This document shows, one piece after another, positions 39,334-50,689 of a DNA stretch of 61,396 nucleotides (the stretch's first letter is position 1; each line of letters begins with the position of its first letter). The position numbers and the translations under genes were made by a program. The notes under the pieces were generated by a model. It ran no database searches. It worked only from the letters and a program-made list of their open reading frames with translations, and was not told the origin of the DNA. Source of the DNA: Phytomonas francai (taxonomy: Eukaryota; Euglenozoa; Kinetoplastea; Trypanosomatida; Trypanosomatidae); assembly GCA_001766655.1 (NCBI GenBank), contig MJCC01000008.1:698337-759732 (forward strand), written 5' to 3'.

Positions 39334-40119
39334 ATGAGCCGCAATGGCGAGTTGTGCCTAAAAAAGATCATCGTGTCGTACAGCCCGAGCCACGGCGACC
39401 CCGCCGTGCGGCAGTTCCTCGCGACCCACCTCCCCGCCTTCCGCCGGCGCCACCCGAGCGTGGTCGTCGACGTGCGCCCGCGGCAGTGGCCCGAGACGAG
39501 CCTGACGGGGGTCTACCGCGACGGGGGGGAGCGCGTCTACCGCTTCCGCGGCCTCAGCGCGGCGGGCATCGCCGTCCGCGCGCACCGCCTCGCGAACGAC
39601 GCGAACGACGCCGGGGGGGCGGGGTTCACCCCGCGGCACCTCCACGCGCACCGGCGCAGCGTGCAGGGCGCGTGGGCGCCGTGGCTCTGGGGTTTCGAGA
39701 GCGCGCGGGCGCGGAAGGAGAGGCCGCGGTGGGACCGCCGCCTCACCCCCGCCGAATGGGAGTTCTACACCGCGCAGTACGCCGCGCAGGTGCGGGCCGA
39801 GGAGGAGGCGGTCGCGACCCGCGTCGCGCGGCACACGGCGATCCCGCAGGCGAGCACCGCGGCCGCGCGCGAGCGCTGGGAGCGCGCCGTGCGGCCGCAC
39901 GCACAGACCGACATCCCGTACAACCTCGCGTACTGGAAACAACGTCACGCGGCCGGGGCGCCGGGGCCCGCGGCGGCAGGGATGCACGAGTACAGCCTCT
40001 TCGCCGCCCCCGACCACACCACGCTCGGGCAGGACGCCGTCGATATGCTCCGAAGACGAGAGGCGAAGCAACTCGAGAACTGGTGGCGGGAGCGAAAGGA
40101 GCAATTAAAGCCACCCTGA
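39334..40119 (+). CDS. Mitochondrial ribosomal protein mL43 (L51/S25/CI-B8 domain)
   Basis: The 261-residue protein opens with CLKKIIVSYSPSHGDPAVRQ and FLATHLPAFRRRHPSVVVDV, the beta-alpha-beta start of the L51/S25/CI-B8 fold, as in mL43. A loop with RQWPETSLTGVYRDG and then VYRFRGLSAAGIAVRAHRL completes the domain by about residue 85. The rest is a basic, Trp/Arg-rich extension with helices (PAEWEFYTAQYAAQVRAEEE), as expected for a kinetoplastid mitoribosomal protein. The CI-B8 complex I subunit (NDUFA2) is the alternative, but it is about 100 residues and lacks this basic extension. Almost the whole gene has G or C at third positions, which makes an overlapping + frame (39354-40193) and a - strand frame of similar length; neither has a recognisable domain. 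Confidence 0.8.
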   Translation: MSRNGELCLKKIIVSYSPSHGDPAVRQFLATHLPAFRRRHPSVVVDVRPRQWPETSLTGVYRDGGERVYRFRGLSAAGIAVRAHRLANDANDAGGAGFTPRHLHAHRRSVQGAWAPWLWGFESARARKERPRWDRRLTPAEWEFYTAQYAAQVRAEEEAVATRVARHTAIPQASTAAARERWERAVRPHAQTDIPYNLAYWKQRHAAGAPGPAAAGMHEYSLFAAPDHTTLGQDAVDMLRRREAKQLENWWRERKEQLKPP

Positions 40120-40476
40120 TGAGAGGGATCAGGAGCGAGGAGGGGGGAGGAGAAGGTGAAGGTACGAAAGCCGTGACCACCCTTTCGGATTAAGAGGTGA
40201 TATGATATCTATCGAATATCTATATCTATATATATGCATATATATTTTTTTATTCATGCTTAAGTATGAATAAATAACATACCAAACGCCATCCTTACCC
40301 TTCAATCTTCTCTTCTACGATTCGTGAACGATGTGTTTCTAAGGAGGTGTGCAGCGCGGCACTCTGATATAATCCCTTTTCGTTTATTCACTATATAGTT
40401 TAGAGATTTTAAAGTGTCTTATATATATATATATAAATATATATCTATAGTTATAGATATAGATATAATTATTCAT
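40120..40476. other. Spacer with TA-rich repeats
   Basis: TA and CTATAT-type repeats lie at about 40215-40250 and again at 40423-40470, just before the kinase start. No gene is seen. Confidence 0.45.
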
Positions 40477-43400
40477 ATGTTTGGTTCGTTAACTCTTTTT
40501 TTGTTGCGTTGTTTAGAACACTTCTCAAAAAGGATCAGAAATATCAGTACGAATTTTGAAAATCGACACGCTGAGGCTGATATGGTGTCGTCTGAAAAGA
40601 TGAACCATATCCATATAAACTCAAAAGAGACACAAGGCTGCGATAGATGTTACAATAGCATCGAACGCAAAAAAATTACACATAGTAATGATGAAAAGGA
40701 ACATGAACTTTCTCATGAAGATTTTTGCCGGGAGGCGTCCTCCAGCTGTTCGAGCGGTTTAATTTCCATGGTAAAGAGTCATAACAATTCTTTAGAGTTC
40801 GAGGACTCGCAAGCACTCCTATTGTTAGCGGGGACGACGCGAAGCCAAACAACCGTCGACGCCGCGGGGAGCGATGAGGGAAATGACTTCGAAATCTGTG
40901 GATCGAAGTCAACGGGGCTTCCAGCAGCGAGAAGCTCTCCCCTCAGAATAGATGCTTTCGATATTGAAATTAAATCGACAAATGTCTTGTGGAGTGGAAA
41001 AAAGGAGGAATGTTCAAGTGTCGAAGACGCTACTCCGTGCGCGGGGGAGTTCGCCGCTTTCGCACATGTTTCCCACGTTCAAGGGGTGCCGATTCGGGAC
41101 CCCCAGGACGATCCAAACGTGGAAAAAATAAGATTCAGGCGCGCGGCGGACCCCCTTGCGTCGGATTCCCCAAGGCCTTCCACCGCGACACCATTCGAAA
41201 CGCAAATCACCCCCTTGCAGGAGGGGTTTATGGTTGAGGATCACCAAGATTCTCATGCCGTGTGCGATATGGCCCCAGGGGTGTTTCCGGACTTGAAAAA
41301 GGCAGACGAGGGGGAGTTCCCCACGGTAATCCGGCACCCAACAACCACGACAACAAACGACGCGTCCCTCACGCTCGTCTCCAAAAGCTCCGCGAACCTC
41401 TCAATGTCGTTGAGTGTGAGCCATAACACCTTGACGTTCCCGGCGGTGCCGATTATCCACTCGCTGGAGAACCTCCCACGCGGGGATGCGCTCGAGCACC
41501 TCGTCGAACCCCCATTCCCCTCCTCTCTCCAAGGAAGGGGCGGGGGAAGGGGGCATCATGAAACCAACCGCGCCCATATGAACCTCAGTGAAGCTAGCAA
41601 TATCCAGACGAATATGCGGATGAGCTCCGCGCGGAGTTCCGCCTCCGCCTCACTTCGCTCAATTCGCTCGTCGAGGCATGTCTACCGCCCGCTAGGCGCC
41701 CCCCAGCTCTCGTTGAAGGAAATATTGCCGGAAATGCCGTCGAGGTGCCTGATCGCGCGGGATCGGCTCTACGTCCCGACGGAATCGCGGAAAAGCCTCG
41801 GCAATGGCGCGTACGGGGACGTCGTGCAGGGGAAGCTTTATCCGCCGGGGTTTAGCGCGCCGAAGGTGCTGCCTTCGGTTGAGAATATGCTTCTCTGCTC
41901 CTCGACGGATCTCTCAAGATGGGGAGAAGGGGAAGGGACGATGGGGATGAGCACGGCTCAGCGGCGGAATCTGGGCCTGGGGAACGCGGCCCCGTCGATG
42001 GAGATGAGCGCGACGCCGGTCCCATCGACGACCCCGCAGGAAGCGAGTACCCACATCCACCCCGCCGATCGCAGCCCCAACGTGCAGCTTCCACTCTATC
42101 AGCAGCCCTACGGCAGGACTACCGCGGGGTTTTACAACGGCGAGGCCAGCACGCAAAGCGAGGAGTTGGGTGGTATGTGTCGAATTTACCACCTCGAGGG
42201 CGATCATCTCTTCCGCGCGGTGCCCCCGTTTGTCGAGGATTTAGGCGGCGAAGAGGGGGGTACGAGGCTTCCGGTGGACGGGGAGTCTTCAGGGGGGGAG
42301 GCCGACGACGCGCGCGATCTCCGGCGGTGGGTTTCGCTCCGCCGGGCGCCGACGCCGTCCACAATCGGCTCGAGCGTGGACGGCGGCGGGCGCCGCTTCC
42401 CCTCGAACCCGCCCTCCGCGGACAGGAAGGCGGCGCGCTGGCGGGCCGCGCGCGCGGAGAGCAACTCGTCGCTCTGCTCGCAGACCTCGCGGACGAACTC
42501 GTGCGCGAAGGAGCCCCCGCCGGGCGGCGTCGTCGTCCCGCTCATCCAGCCCAGGACGCCATCCTCGCGGGCCGGCGAGGCGCTCGAGCATGGGGATTAC
42601 ACCGTGAGCCCGGCCTCGGCAATCCCGCACGTGAATCCGTCGTTTTTTGACGTGAAAACGCCCTCCACGGCGTCCGCGGCGGTGGCGGCGGGGCCAGAGG
42701 ACGGCCCCCTACTCCCCTTTCGCACCGTCGCCGTCAAACGCGTGTACAAGGCGGAGCTCTGCCGAACCCAGGTCCTGCACGCCCTCAAAAATGAGGTCCT
42801 CCTCGGCAGCCAACTATGCCACCCCTGCCTGCTGAACGTCTTTGGGGTTACCGAGGATAGCGACTGCGTTTATCTCGTGATGGACCTCGCGGAGAACGGG
42901 AATTTGGCGGGTTATTTAGCCCACCACGGCGTCGAGCATACGCGCGGGATGGCCGCGCGCCTGCTCGCGGACGTCGTCCTGGCGCTCGAGCACCTCGGCG
43001 ATGGACGGCGGCATGTCTACGGTAAACTGGCCTCCACGCTGAGTTCGGCCCGGCCCCTTTCGGAGCGGTGGGTAGAAAAAGGGGACGAGGGAGGCCCCTC
43101 CAGCGCGTCCAAGCGAGATTCCCATCCGACCTCCGCGGAGGCGGCGGACGAAAAGGATCCGAATGAAGAGGAGCAGTTGTGGAAGGATAGCATCATCCAG
43201 CATCGCGATCTGAAGCCGGAGAATCTGCTGCTCACGTGGGATTACCACGTCAAGATCGCCGACTTTGGCAGCTCCTGCTTTTTAGGGAATCTCGACGCGA
43301 ATCGCTTTGGCGGATCCCCCGCCTACATCTCGCCGGAGGTGATTATCAAAAATAAAGCCAGTCCGTATAGCGATTTATGGGCCCTCGGGTGCGTCCTCTA

Positions 43401-44223
43401 CGAGCTCACGCAAGGGGTCTCGCCGTTTAAATGCAATACCGCATTCTGTACAACGCAGAAGATCAAAAAATTTCAGGCGGGAACGCTGTCTTTTCCGCTC
43501 GAGATCTCGCCGGAGGCGAAGGATCTCATCGAGCGTCTTCTTCAGCCGAATCCCTCCGATCGAATTGGTGCCGTTGAGCAGGGCGGCTTTGAGGCGTTAA
43601 AGCGGCATCCTTTTTTCAAAGAAATTTGCTGGGATTCGGTCCTGCGGATGACAAATCTGACACCGGACAATACCGATTACACCGCGGAGCTCACCGGGCA
43701 TCTCTTTGCAAACGAAAACGTCGTCTATTGCACCCCGGTCGAGCCCTTGGAGGCACTTTCGTTTCCGCCGCTCTTCGCTGAAGATCATTCTGGCTGTCTT
43801 TGCCTGTTCGTTTTGACAGATCTTCCACGGTTGGTGTTGGTGGTTCCCTGCCAGGCGTCGTCGTTTACGATACCGTGGTCGAGTGAGCTGCGGGTCGAGG
43901 TCGAGACGGGGGAGTTCTTCTCCACCTGGGCCCCACCGCTCACCCAGCCGCTCCGCCTACGCGATCTCGCCGGGCGAGCCGAAGAATGGCGACTAAAAAC
44001 GCGTGAATTGATGCTGCGAACCTCTCCTGTGAGTGCGACTACGGCTACAACTCACATCCACGAGCCTGCCTGCGAGCGGCCTCCAATTTTGCCAACCCCC
44101 AGACAAAAAGGCCACGTTCATAAGAGAAAACTTCTCAGTCAGATCTGTTTGTCTTGGAGTTGCCGAAGAAACTTCGCTATGCACCATTTCCTGTCATCTG
44201 ATATTCCGATGACGCCGCTGTAA
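40477..44223 (+). CDS. PDK1-like AGC protein kinase with very long insertions and a PH-like C-terminus
   Basis: The 1248-residue protein has about 440 low-complexity residues, then a split kinase domain. The glycine loop GNGAYGDVV is at about residue 442, but VAVKRVY (catalytic Lys about 754) comes 300 residues later, after a Ser/Gly/Arg-rich insertion. A second insertion of about 57 residues precedes HRDLKPEN (909) and DFG (929). The activation segment (ANRFGGSPAYISPE), SDLWALGCVLYEL and RHPFFKEICWDSVL follow PDK1. Near residues 1106-1150, RLVLVVPC, IPWSSELRVEVETG and FFSTWAP match the PDK1 PH domain. PDK1 phosphorylates activation loops of other AGC kinases at membranes. The Ser that PDK1 autophosphorylates in this loop is Arg here, so regulation may differ. 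The start could be ATG 40477 or ATG 40582; upstream sequence is TA repeat. Another AGC kinase is the alternative. Confidence 0.75.
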   Translation: MFGSLTLFLLRCLEHFSKRIRNISTNFENRHAEADMVSSEKMNHIHINSKETQGCDRCYNSIERKKITHSNDEKEHELSHEDFCREASSSCSSGLISMVKSHNNSLEFEDSQALLLLAGTTRSQTTVDAAGSDEGNDFEICGSKSTGLPAARSSPLRIDAFDIEIKSTNVLWSGKKEECSSVEDATPCAGEFAAFAHVSHVQGVPIRDPQDDPNVEKIRFRRAADPLASDSPRPSTATPFETQITPLQEGFMVEDHQDSHAVCDMAPGVFPDLKKADEGEFPTVIRHPTTTTTNDASLTLVSKSSANLSMSLSVSHNTLTFPAVPIIHSLENLPRGDALEHLVEPPFPSSLQGRGGGRGHHETNRAHMNLSEASNIQTNMRMSSARSSASASLRSIRSSRHVYRPLGAPQLSLKEILPEMPSRCLIARDRLYVPTESRKSLGNGAYGDVVQGKLYPPGFSAPKVLPSVENMLLCSSTDLSRWGEGEGTMGMSTAQRRNLGLGNAAPSMEMSATPVPSTTPQEASTHIHPADRSPNVQLPLYQQPYGRTTAGFYNGEASTQSEELGGMCRIYHLEGDHLFRAVPPFVEDLGGEEGGTRLPVDGESSGGEADDARDLRRWVSLRRAPTPSTIGSSVDGGGRRFPSNPPSADRKAARWRAARAESNSSLCSQTSRTNSCAKEPPPGGVVVPLIQPRTPSSRAGEALEHGDYTVSPASAIPHVNPSFFDVKTPSTASAAVAAGPEDGPLLPFRTVAVKRVYKAELCRTQVLHALKNEVLLGSQLCHPCLLNVFGVTEDSDCVYLVMDLAENGNLAGYLAHHGVEHTRGMAARLLADVVLALEHLGDGRRHVYGKLASTLSSARPLSERWVEKGDEGGPSSASKRDSHPTSAEAADEKDPNEEEQLWKDSIIQHRDLKPENLLLTWDYHVKIADFGSSCFLGNLDANRFGGSPAYISPEVIIKNKASPYSDLWALGCVLYELTQGVSPFKCNTAFCTTQKIKKFQAGTLSFPLEISPEAKDLIERLLQPNPSDRIGAVEQGGFEALKRHPFFKEICWDSVLRMTNLTPDNTDYTAELTGHLFANENVVYCTPVEPLEALSFPPLFAEDHSGCLCLFVLTDLPRLVLVVPCQASSFTIPWSSELRVEVETGEFFSTWAPPLTQPLRLRDLAGRAEEWRLKTRELMLRTSPVSATTATTHIHEPACERPPILPTPRQKGHVHKRKLLSQICLSWSCRRNFAMHHFLSSDIPMTPL

Positions 44224-44499
44224 GTGATACATATGATGCCTCCAGCCGGTAGTTAAATCGGCCTCTATAGAAACATTCCTATTCTCAGTCTAGTTGTTGA
44301 CCTCCTCTCTCCTCATATCACCCTTCCTTTTCCTTACTTTACTTTAGCCTATTTGGTCTCCGGAAAAAGTCGCTGTCCTTCGCTCATAGCAAACTTTTTT
44401 GCTTGTTTGACATATCACTTTTCTGTTGAAGAGTCACAAAATACCATTACCACCACCGGGCATGGATGCCTGGATTATATGTTCGCTCTTTTTTTCTTC

Positions 44500-44500
<1 letters not shown>

Positions 44501-44528
<28 letters not shown>
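44501..44528. repeat. (TA)n microsatellite
   Basis: A pure TA run that continues into GATA-type repeats up to about 44548. Confidence 0.9.
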
Positions 44529-44530
<2 letters not shown>

Positions 44531-45822
44531 TATAGATATAGATACATATATATTCATTTGCTTCTCTCCTTCCCCTATGACGTCGAAGGTGCGTAAGTGT
44601 AAAAAAAAACTTTCCTCTAGAGGATTCACCTCTGAAGTCCTCGCTTTTTTTACGACGTAAACGTATTTAAAACAGCGGTGGTTATTTCAAACAGTTTACA
44701 GAAATAAGGTAAGATCTGCATTTGGGAGTTATTGTTCTTCCTTTAGTCACTTATCAACTGCAATTTGAAAACAAATTGCACTCACGTCAATCTGGAGCTC
44801 ACGAGCTCACGGATAATAGTCGGGTAAATAATTTACCCAACTATGAACTCCCTCCACACACACCCTCTAGCTCATTCCTTGGAAGAAAAAAAGGGAAAAA
44901 GTGCATGTTGAGCATTAGAAAATAAAAGAACTGTTCAGTGTTGGTGGGAATCAGAAGGTAAAGATTCATAGCAATGCGTTTTTAGTAAAATACCAATATA
45001 CTTCTTCAAGAGCACGTAGCAAGGGTGAAAACAAGTGAATATTTGAGCCCAATGAAAAAGGAGAAAAAATTCCTTTTTCTCTTACTTTTTCAGGTAGATA
45101 AAGTATACAGTCTGCGACTGCAACTATGAAACCATTATGGGGAAAGATGCTTACTTTAATTAGCATTAGTCATATTTATTCTCCACCTTGGTTGATGCGG
45201 AATTCTTTTTATTATTGATCATCATCACGATTTAGTCTTCGGTGTTATATACTGTAGTAGGATGTATTAGTTTTTTGCTCCTCTAGGATCTAAGTGGCTC
45301 ACTTCACAGAATCTGTGATCGTATTAATAAGTGGAACTACATTTCCCCTCCCCCTTATGTTTAGCTCTGTAATCTCGAATATGATTTTTTAATAATATAT
45401 AACACTTTCCTATAGGTCGTTGATTCCTTCATGCTTCATAAAATAACTTATTGAAACCATTATAATTGAAATGTGAGAGATGCATCAATAGGTAGAACAT
45501 GCTTCACATCGAATGATCTTTTTAGAAATCCCCCTGCCATTCTACTCTTTTTCTTCTTCCTTTCTCTTGATCCCATTACTATTATTAAATTATCATATAT
45601 ATATATATACATATATATATGTGTGTGTGTCTTCCTGGGAACCTTTTCGGAATCATTACCAGTAAGTCTAAGTAAATTATCTTTAAGAAATTTTGAGAAT
45701 AATAAATAAATACTGTTAGTGTAATATATTAATACAAATCACTTCTTGTGAGGTTTTCTTTCAAAAAAATTGCTAATTGAGCAGTTTAACAGCGTGTCCA
45801 CTAAGGTTGGGGGAAGAAAGTG

Positions 45823-45825
<3 letters not shown>

Positions 45826-45853
<28 letters not shown>
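45826..45853. repeat. (TA)n microsatellite
   Basis: A pure TA run, 84 bases before the ATG of the gene at 45937. Confidence 0.9.
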
Positions 45854-45936
45854 TTCCCCCATATTTAGAGCCAGATCCACCTCAGACCTTTTCACAGAAT
45901 ATCATCTTCCACAGAAAAAAAAAACAGATACCACAC

Positions 45937-48131
45937 ATGGGGGCTGCACCAAGTGCGGAGACGCTGAAGACGGCGCCTTTTTGTCCTATGCGCAAGGGCT
46001 CCCGTCAGCTCGCGCTTCTTCCCTTCACACAGGAGTTCTTCCCGAGTCCGCAATCCCCCCTTTTTCTTCAGCTGTACGAAGCCTACATGGATTCCTCGGT
46101 GTGGTATTACATCCGCCGGGAAGGAGACAGACTTTTGCAGGATCGAATTCCCCCCATCACATTCACGAGTCAGGAGCTCTACGCGCGGTACATGGCGGTG
46201 AGCTCCTCCAGCTTCTACCCAACAAACCAGGCCCTGAGGGAGGAAGTGGAGGCTGGGAGAGCCTACCGTGTACGACCGACGCCGTGTGCAGTCGTTTTCT
46301 TATACGAAAACAACGGCCCAGAGGGCTGTGTGCGGCTATCAAGACATAAGAACATGCAAATTCGCGTCATTGGAGCCGTCGGCGACGCGCTTTGCGAGCC
46401 CTCGACGACGCCGATCGTGCTCCGTGAAAGTGACGTGTTCCGCTACCAGATATTTATCACAAAGTCCGCAGGCGATCACAACCTAGTTCGCGTCCAGCTC
46501 ATCGCAGCCTATGTTTACCAAAGTCAGTGCCTTGAGCACATAGGTCTGCGGGAGGTTCCATTTTTGCCGACTACGATGGTAACGTTGAAGACGAATATAC
46601 CGTTTTTGTGCTTCTTCCGTGAGCTGCGCGGGCGGACGCATTCCTCGTGGGGAGCCTCGACCGCGCTGTCGATGTGGGTCGACTCTGTGTGTCTGCGCGT
46701 TTCCGCGAGCGCCGACTCGATGCGCGCTATCTGTGATGCCTTATCCAGGCATTTCACGCTTATCAAAGAAAAATCGAATTACAAAAGGGTTCAACAACGC
46801 AAAGTGGAGAAGGATCTCAGCAAGAATTTGGTCACCCCCAGCCTCCCCGAAGTAAGCTGGTTCAACAATCTTGAGGACAGCTGCGAGGAGAACGGGGCCT
46901 TGGCTGAGACCGAGAATGCTCTCACCCTCAACTATGCCGCTTTGATGAATAACAAAGTCACGTACGATTTGAAGGGGTACATTGTTGAGAAACGGGCCAC
47001 CATCGTCGCTGAGTGCAGTACGCCGAATGAAGTGTATGTGGTGTGCACCGACAGCGTGATTCAGGTGGTGGCGCCGATCGAGGACGCCAGCGGCGCGAGC
47101 TCGGCCTCGCTTACTAAAGGGGTCTCGCTCATTGCCACCACGATCCAGGAAAATGCGGGCACCGAGGGCGTGCTCGCATGGGACGACCCGAATGAGGAGA
47201 ACCCATTCACCTCTCCCAACGGGAAGGGGGAGGTGGCGACGACGCCAATCCGTCAGGACTCAGAAGCCGCCCATCCTGTCAAGGTTCTTCAGGTCTTTAA
47301 GGCCAAGCGTGGGGATGTCCTCTCATTTACCCCTGCCCATGAGGAAGATGTCAGTGCGGACTTGACAACCCAGGTGGAGGGAGGGGACGCCCTGTGCGAC
47401 GGGGAGGGGGGAACGCCGCCGATGGCGCCCCGCCGCGCGGGCGTCTGGAAGGTCGACCCCAGCATCTTCATGGAGTGCATCCTGCTCTCGCTGGTGCGCG
47501 ACGAGTGCAAGCGCGCGCGCGAGGCCGCGCCGGACGACCCGAACTGGGTTCTCGACCCCGAGACCCAGCAGCCGGTCCACAAGGACTCCTTCTACATCTG
47601 GCGCTTCCACCGCGGTCCGGAGGTGTTCTTCTACGGCACCGTCCCCAAGTTCGCGAACCCGAAGCAGAGCTTGTCGACCGCGAAGGCCTCGGTGGCGAGC
47701 CACAGCAGCTGCCAAACCGCCGGGCTGACGGAGCGGACGGGCGCCAACAGCGTCGGGGATAGCGCCGACTGCGGCACGCCGTTCGGGTTGCCCGAGCAGG
47801 AGCTCGCGGCGCTGACGCCGGCCGGGAGGCGGCCCACGAGCCGGCGCGGGCCGCCGGGCTACGCCGAAAGCGCGGCCCCGCCNNNNNNNNNNNNNNNNNN
47901 NNNNNNNNNNNNNNNNNNNNNNNNNNNCCCCCCCCGTCCGCGTACGACCCCGCGCTGTCGTACGCCCTGCTGAAGATGGCCGCTGCGCCCCCGGCGGCCC
48001 CGCAGGTCCTCCCGGACGTCCTCGCCCAGGGCGGCTACGCCGGCTCGGCCTACTACTGCCTCGCCCCCCCCACGGGCTACTACCTCGCGCTGAACCCCCC
48101 CTACCAGGTCGTCATGCTCCGCCCGCCGTAG
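45937..48131 (+). CDS. Tandem MGAAPS family, member 1: probable N-myristoylated protein (contains assembly gap)
   Basis: The protein starts MGAAPSAETLK: Gly2, small residues, Ser6, no forbidden residue, which fits the N-myristoylation consensus. The second member (51621) starts MGAAPSRETHR. Shared blocks are L-x-F/L-T-Q/R-E-F-F-P-S-P followed by PLF, F-I/L-T-KSAG with V-x4-AA-x-Y, TNIP-x-L-x-F, a DECKRARE / HCKRARE helix ending D-P-x-W-V, and FYGTVPKFANPK / YHGTVPDFANPK. An acidic loop separates the middle from the conserved C-terminal module (about 47290-47670). A run of 45 N lies at 47883-47927. After it, the frame ending at 48129-48131 (GYYLALNPPYQVVMLRPP) continues the gene, so the true gap should be 1 mod 3 in length. 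There is no known domain. The 3' third is extremely GC-rich. Membrane association and a signalling or cytoskeletal role are guesses. Confidence 0.7.
47883..47927. other. Assembly gap (45 N) inside a GC-rich coding region
   Basis: The gap is flanked by GC-rich sequence, and a C-run follows it directly. The reading frames before (codon starts at 1 mod 3) and after (0 mod 3) disagree, so 45 is not the true length. Confidence 0.95.
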
Positions 48132-48245
48132 GGCGCCCGATCTAAGCCGTAGCCGCACACACACACACACGCGTGTGTGTGTGCCCTGTCACACATTTGG
48201 GAGGGGTCCCATTGATGGACTGAGGGATTCGTTTTGGGTTTTCAG

Positions 48246-48267
48246 CCCCCCCCCCCCCCCCCCCCCC
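48246..48267. repeat. Poly(C) run, 22 bases
   Basis: Uninterrupted C-run in the 3' region of the gapped MGAAPS gene. The length may not be exact because homopolymers assemble poorly. Confidence 0.85.
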
Positions 48268-50647
48268 TCACCATACCCTGTAACGTCACAGAGGCGTGTT
48301 CCCATTTGGCCACCCCCGCAGCGACACCGCGCATCACCACACCCCAACGTCGTGCCACCGCGGCCTGGGTCTGTCACGGAACCTTTTTCGTTTATATTGA
48401 ATACTACTGCTAATAAACGGTAATGCGGATCACCTACTTGGTGCACGTCGTCCTCTTCAGCACAACGCGAATATTATCGTTTCTATTTTTAGTAGCTTCT
48501 ATACAAGACTCTCTATTCTTTGTTTTATTCGTATATTTCCAACTACCAACCTTGAGATGCAGTAACAACATCCAAGACGCTGCTAGATGGTAGAACATGT
48601 TACTATACTAAGGTCAGGTTGCTTTTTGTGTATCCACACCCCCGCCATAGTATATATTTTTATGTTCCTACCATTCTCATTTGCGAACTATGTGGATCTA
48701 ACTTTTCCCCAGGCGTGGGCCATCTGGAGACCGCCTAATGGTTAAATTTAGATTGATAAAAATAATTACGTTAAAGGTAAAGTGAAGCTTATAGGCGGCT
48801 ATGAAAAAAGGAATGTCAGAAAGGTTTTACTCTTAAGATAAAAAATATAACACGGATTTATTTTTTCATCGTTTAGAAATATGAGGTATCTTTCTTAAAA
48901 TGGAAATATTAAATACAATATTTTTTTGATTACTCCGACATTCAGCAGTATAAGTGGGGAACACGTATAACCCACTTCTTGGTGGAAAGAAAAAGTAAAT
49001 TCTATCAAAAAAAAAACGTTCATTTAATGGTAATCTGATATTTTACAAGGTATATATATACATTATTAATGAGTTCCAGTATGGAATCTGAATAGGTGGA
49101 AGGAATGCAATTATTTCACAACCGAGAAAAAATTGTTTCACAGATACATAGAGAAAAAAACGGATTTCTTGGTTTTCCCTATTTATTCACTTTTACATAG
49201 CAATTAACTAAATGTTAAATAAGCTTTATATCTTCCTGGACCAATGTCGAATACGAATGCTAGCTTATTATTTTTAGAATTCCTAACCATTGTTCAATAT
49301 TGTTTGCAAGGCTATTAAAGGATGTGGGGTCCAAGCACTTACCACGATTCTGTTGAACAATAAATTGACATCTCTTTTTTTATGCTGCACCTCTAACTCC
49401 ATATGTTTTATTATTGCTATTAGCTTTTATTACCCTCTATAATGGTATATGTGTGTACGCATGCACATATATATTACAGGCCACTCATCACCATGTGTGT
49501 ATTCATTTCTATACAATGGCGAATAAATAAAATGAAAATGTATGTTTGGACTGATGTATTGACACACATCACAATGCATAATCATTTGGTGTGGAAATAA
49601 AAATAACCAAGATGGAAACTTGTGAAGATGCGTTTGTTAATGTCAAATGAAGACATCAAGATATCAGATATATAACGGTATAGGAATAAAGGAAAAAGAT
49701 GGAAAAGCACTGTATGGAAGTTTTCGGATTTGCCCTTTCACCGAACATATCCATGTGCATTGTTATTTGGATATCTGTATAATATATGTAAATATATATA
49801 TATATATATATAAGTATATATGAAGTGTTTGAACTCTTGAATGGTGTATTTTTGTTGTTGTTGTTGCTGATTGCTTAGTAACGATCCCTGTGTTGTGATG
49901 TATTTCCTATGCATAAAACAGCATTAGGTGTAATCTCTATAATCTATAAAAGACGGGAAAAAGAACACAAAAATACTAAAAGAATATTTTCGCGAAATCC
50001 CTGAAGATAATAACTTTTTTCATTTAAATCCTTTTTTATATAGATCTAATATAAATGTTTATGCATTATGCATAACCCTATTCTCTACATACATATATAT
50101 ATATATCATTTTCAGTTTTTTATGTTTCCTATGTTTTCATAGTGGGTAAAATCGAATACAGTGTTAGATGAAATGAAATAGCACAGTGTTTAACTTTAGA
50201 GCCTACTCGCAGCGGTGCTAAACATTATGATCTAAAATTTATAATATTTCAATTATCCTTTCTTTTTGCTTTTATAACAAGCGAAAATCATTAATTTGCA
50301 TATGAGACAGGTGTGAAAAGTGCTCCAAGAATAGAGATACATGAGAGCCCGACCTCTTTCAAGTCTCAATGATGCACGGATTGAAATTTTTACTTTATTT
50401 CTAACCATTTTCAGCAAAAAGTATCCTCATATTTAATAGTGGTTTGTCTCATCGCATTCGTTCATATTCTGAAAAGGAAATAAATATTCTATGACCTCCC
50501 ATCTTGCAGTATTTGTTCGTTTGCCCCCTTATGCGAATGCTGTGGAGTGAAGTCGCGTGAGTGATGACAGAGGTTGGGATGCCCCTTTGTCACGGTGTGA
50601 ACATGAGCATTAGCTGAAATTTTCAAATAGGATTTCACAACTTTGAA

Positions 50648-50651
<4 letters not shown>

Positions 50652-50685
<34 letters not shown>
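50652..50685. repeat. (TA)n microsatellite
   Basis: The longest pure TA run in the window, about 34 bases. Confidence 0.9.

Positions 50686-50689
<4 letters not shown>

Larger units (their letters stand above)
44224..45936. other. 1.7-kb AT-rich spacer with (TA)n runs
   Basis: (TA)n runs lie at 44501-44528, about 45596-45620 (followed by (TG)n) and 45826-45853. Small AT-rich ORFs (for example 44466-44660 and 45473-45709) consist largely of translated microsatellite and are not genes. A CAG at 45912-45914 after atatcatcttcca is a possible acceptor for the next gene. Confidence 0.5.

Noticed and set aside
39354..40193. 279-codon + strand ORF overlapping mL43
   Set aside because: It is longer than the mL43 frame but has no domain, is Arg/Ala/Pro repeats only, and results from GC saturation. 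The mL43 frame has a clear L51/S25/CI-B8 start.
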